DNA of 7,742 nt. It comes from CAZYXO01 sp964651315 (GTDB taxonomy: Bacteria; Bacillota_I; Bacilli_A; RF39; UBA660). The notes under the pieces were generated by a model, which had not been told where the DNA came from, searched no databases, and saw nothing but the letters and a program-made list of their open reading frames with translations. Below are positions 7,064 through 7,742 of this stretch, piece by piece; positions within the stretch are counted from its first letter, which is position 1, and every line of letters starts with the position of its first letter. The stretch is taken from assembly GCA_964651315.1 (NCBI GenBank), contig CAZYXO010000051.1:1-7742 (forward strand). The letters are read 5' to 3'. A program made the position numbers and the translations under genes.

Positions 7064-7090
7064 TTAGCACTTTTGATTGACAAGTGCTAA
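7064..7090. promoter_or_regulatory. CIRCE operator (HrcA site) before hsp20
   Basis: TTAGCACTT-N9-AAGTGCTAA is a perfect 9-bp inverted repeat with the canonical nine-base spacer; it differs from the CIRCE consensus only by a compensated C/G to T/A pair at the inner end of each arm. Complementarity extends outward to 14 bp per arm (7059-7072 with 7082-7095). HrcA bound here would cover the -35 box. The hrcA gene itself is not in the window. Confidence 0.92.
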
Positions 7091-7105
7091 TTTTAGTTTT
7101 ACAAT
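7077..7105 (+). promoter_or_regulatory. hsp20 promoter
   Basis: Consensus -35 TTGACA (7077-7082), 17-base spacer and -10 TACAAT (7100-7105), the same geometry as the htpG promoter. The predicted start of transcription is near 7112, so the leader is very short, about 17 bases. Confidence 0.85.
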
Positions 7106-7128
7106 ATTATTGAAAGGAAGGATTGAAG

Positions 7129-7512
7129 ATGGATTTAATTCCAAGAAAAGTATATTTTGATGATTTATTCGATGTTTTTGAATCAACTGATAAAAATATG
7201 AAATGTGATATTTATGAAAAAGATAATAATTATCATATTGAAATGGATTTACCAGGATTTGCTAAAGAAGATATTAAAATCGAATGCAATAATGGTACGT
7301 TAACAATTAGTGCCAAAAAGAATACTGAAGATAACGATGAATCAAAAAATTATATTCGCAGAGAAAGAAGTTATCGTGAATTTTCTCGTTCATTTACTTT
7401 GGGAGATACAACTAGTGATGAAATAGATGCATCTTATAAAGATGGAACTTTATCAGTAGTAATTCCTAAAATAGATACAGAAAAATCAAAAAAATATATT
7501 GAAATAAAATAA
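7129..7512 (+). CDS. hsp20: Hsp20 family small heat-shock protein
   Basis: Small heat-shock proteins form ATP-independent oligomers that hold unfolding cytosolic proteins for later refolding by DnaK and other chaperones. The 127-residue product is at the short end of the family. It has a brief N-terminal arm (MDLIPRKVYFDDLFDVFEST), an alpha-crystallin domain from about 25 to 115, and a short C-terminal tail. Diagnostic motifs are YHIEMDLPGFAKEDIKIE (35-52), GTLTI (56-60), YIRRERSYREFSRSFTL (75-91) and ASYKDGTLSVVIPK (101-114), the A-x-x-x-x-G-x-L signature. The tail ends YIEIK, with an I-x-I motif at 124-126 that in this family docks into the neighbouring subunit. I chose ATG at 7129; a TTG at 7123 touches the ribosome binding site AGGAAGGA (7115-7122), while ATG sits six bases from it. 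It is a single-gene unit under CIRCE control, with a terminator downstream. Confidence 0.96.
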   Translation: MDLIPRKVYFDDLFDVFESTDKNMKCDIYEKDNNYHIEMDLPGFAKEDIKIECNNGTLTISAKKNTEDNDESKNYIRRERSYREFSRSFTLGDTTSDEIDASYKDGTLSVVIPKIDTEKSKKYIEIK

Positions 7513-7519
7513 TTAAAGG

Positions 7520-7549
7520 GAAAGCAAAGTAAAAATTGCTTTCTTTTTT
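7520..7549 (+). terminator. hsp20 terminator
   Basis: GAAAGCAA (7520-7527) and TTGCTTTC (7536-7543) pair over eight bases around an AGTAAAAA loop, followed by six T. It begins eight bases after the hsp20 stop codon. Confidence 0.85.
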
Positions 7550-7562
7550 CATATGGATGAAG

Positions 7563-7568
7563 TATAAT
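7563..7568 (+). promoter_or_regulatory. Possible -10 box for the right-edge gene
   Basis: A consensus TATAAT lies 39 bases before the TTG start and after the hsp20 terminator. The best -35 at 17 bases is a poor TTTCTT (7540-7545) overlapping the terminator, so this promoter is tentative. Confidence 0.4.
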
Positions 7569-7606
7569 TGTTTTAGATATTAATTAGAAAAGAAAGGGAG
7601 ATAAAA

Positions 7607-7742
7607 TTGAAAAAAATGCTTTTTGTTTTAATTGTTACCGTTTCTTTCTTTTGTTTTAACAAAAGTGTGTATGCTAATAAATTTTCGTGTCAAGGTGTAT
7701 ATTCGATAGAAATAATTGATCAAAGTGGTGTAAAAGTAGAAA
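7607..7742 (+). CDS. Secreted protein of unknown family, partial (runs off right edge)
   Basis: The frame starts at TTG (7607-7609), and 45 codons lie inside the window. The first residues, MKKMLFVLIVTVSFFCFNKS then VYA, form a signal peptide: Lys-rich n-region, hydrophobic core and a V-Y-A signal peptidase I site before NKFSCQG. A Cys inside the core is not in a lipobox context. TTG is preferred because GGGAG (7596-7600) ends six bases before it; the in-frame ATG at 7616 is 15 bases away and would remove the positive n-region. The visible mature part, NKFSCQGVYSIEIIDQSGV, is too short to assign. The product is exported, either free or anchored by features beyond the window. Confidence 0.7.
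   Translation, partial: MKKMLFVLIVTVSFFCFNKSVYANKFSCQGVYSIEIIDQSGVKVE

Noticed and set aside
7123..7128. TTG start for hsp20, adding two residues
   Set aside because: It touches the ribosome binding site; the ATG at 7129 is correctly spaced.

Overview
The window is strongly AT-rich and reads like a chromosome segment of a low-GC Gram-positive bacterium (Bacillota/Bacilli, possibly a gut lineage near the Mollicutes/Erysipelotrichia side). The evidence is AGGAGG-type ribosome binding sites, a lipobox lipoprotein, an N-terminal piece of the Gram-positive type VII secretion ATPase EssC, HrcA/CIRCE heat-shock operators, a tRNA with encoded CCA, and short U-tailed terminators. Tryptophan is written TGG and TGA is used as a stop, so the standard bacterial code fits. 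No species can be named from the sequence alone.

Left part (1-1813, all minus strand): an EssC-like protein that stops just before its first expected membrane helix, next to an unidentified reading frame cut by the window edge. Then comes a small lipoprotein gene interrupted by an in-frame TAA; its 3' part is still open and ends at a good terminator. Last is a tRNA-Arg(UCU) with its own promoter and terminator. This part looks worn: one truncated gene and one nonsense-interrupted gene side by side.

Middle and right part (1920-7549, mostly plus strand): htpG (bacterial Hsp90) behind a promoter carrying a degenerate CIRCE; a 34-residue very basic small ORF on the minus strand sharing a bidirectional terminator with htpG; a six-helix DUF2238/YjdF-like membrane protein overlapping tex (S1-domain transcription accessory protein); and an hsp20 small heat-shock gene behind a perfect CIRCE. 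The htpG and hsp20 promoters are near-copies of one another over 36 bases, with the -35 box inside the CIRCE spacer, so one repressor (HrcA, not encoded here) probably controls both chaperones. Past a terminator, a secreted protein gene with a TTG start runs off the right edge.

There is no CRISPR array, insertion sequence, rRNA or obvious prophage. The least explained items are the EssC truncation and its breakpoint, the small basic ORF, the interrupted lipoprotein with a palindrome in its promoter, and the use of a weakened CIRCE on htpG.
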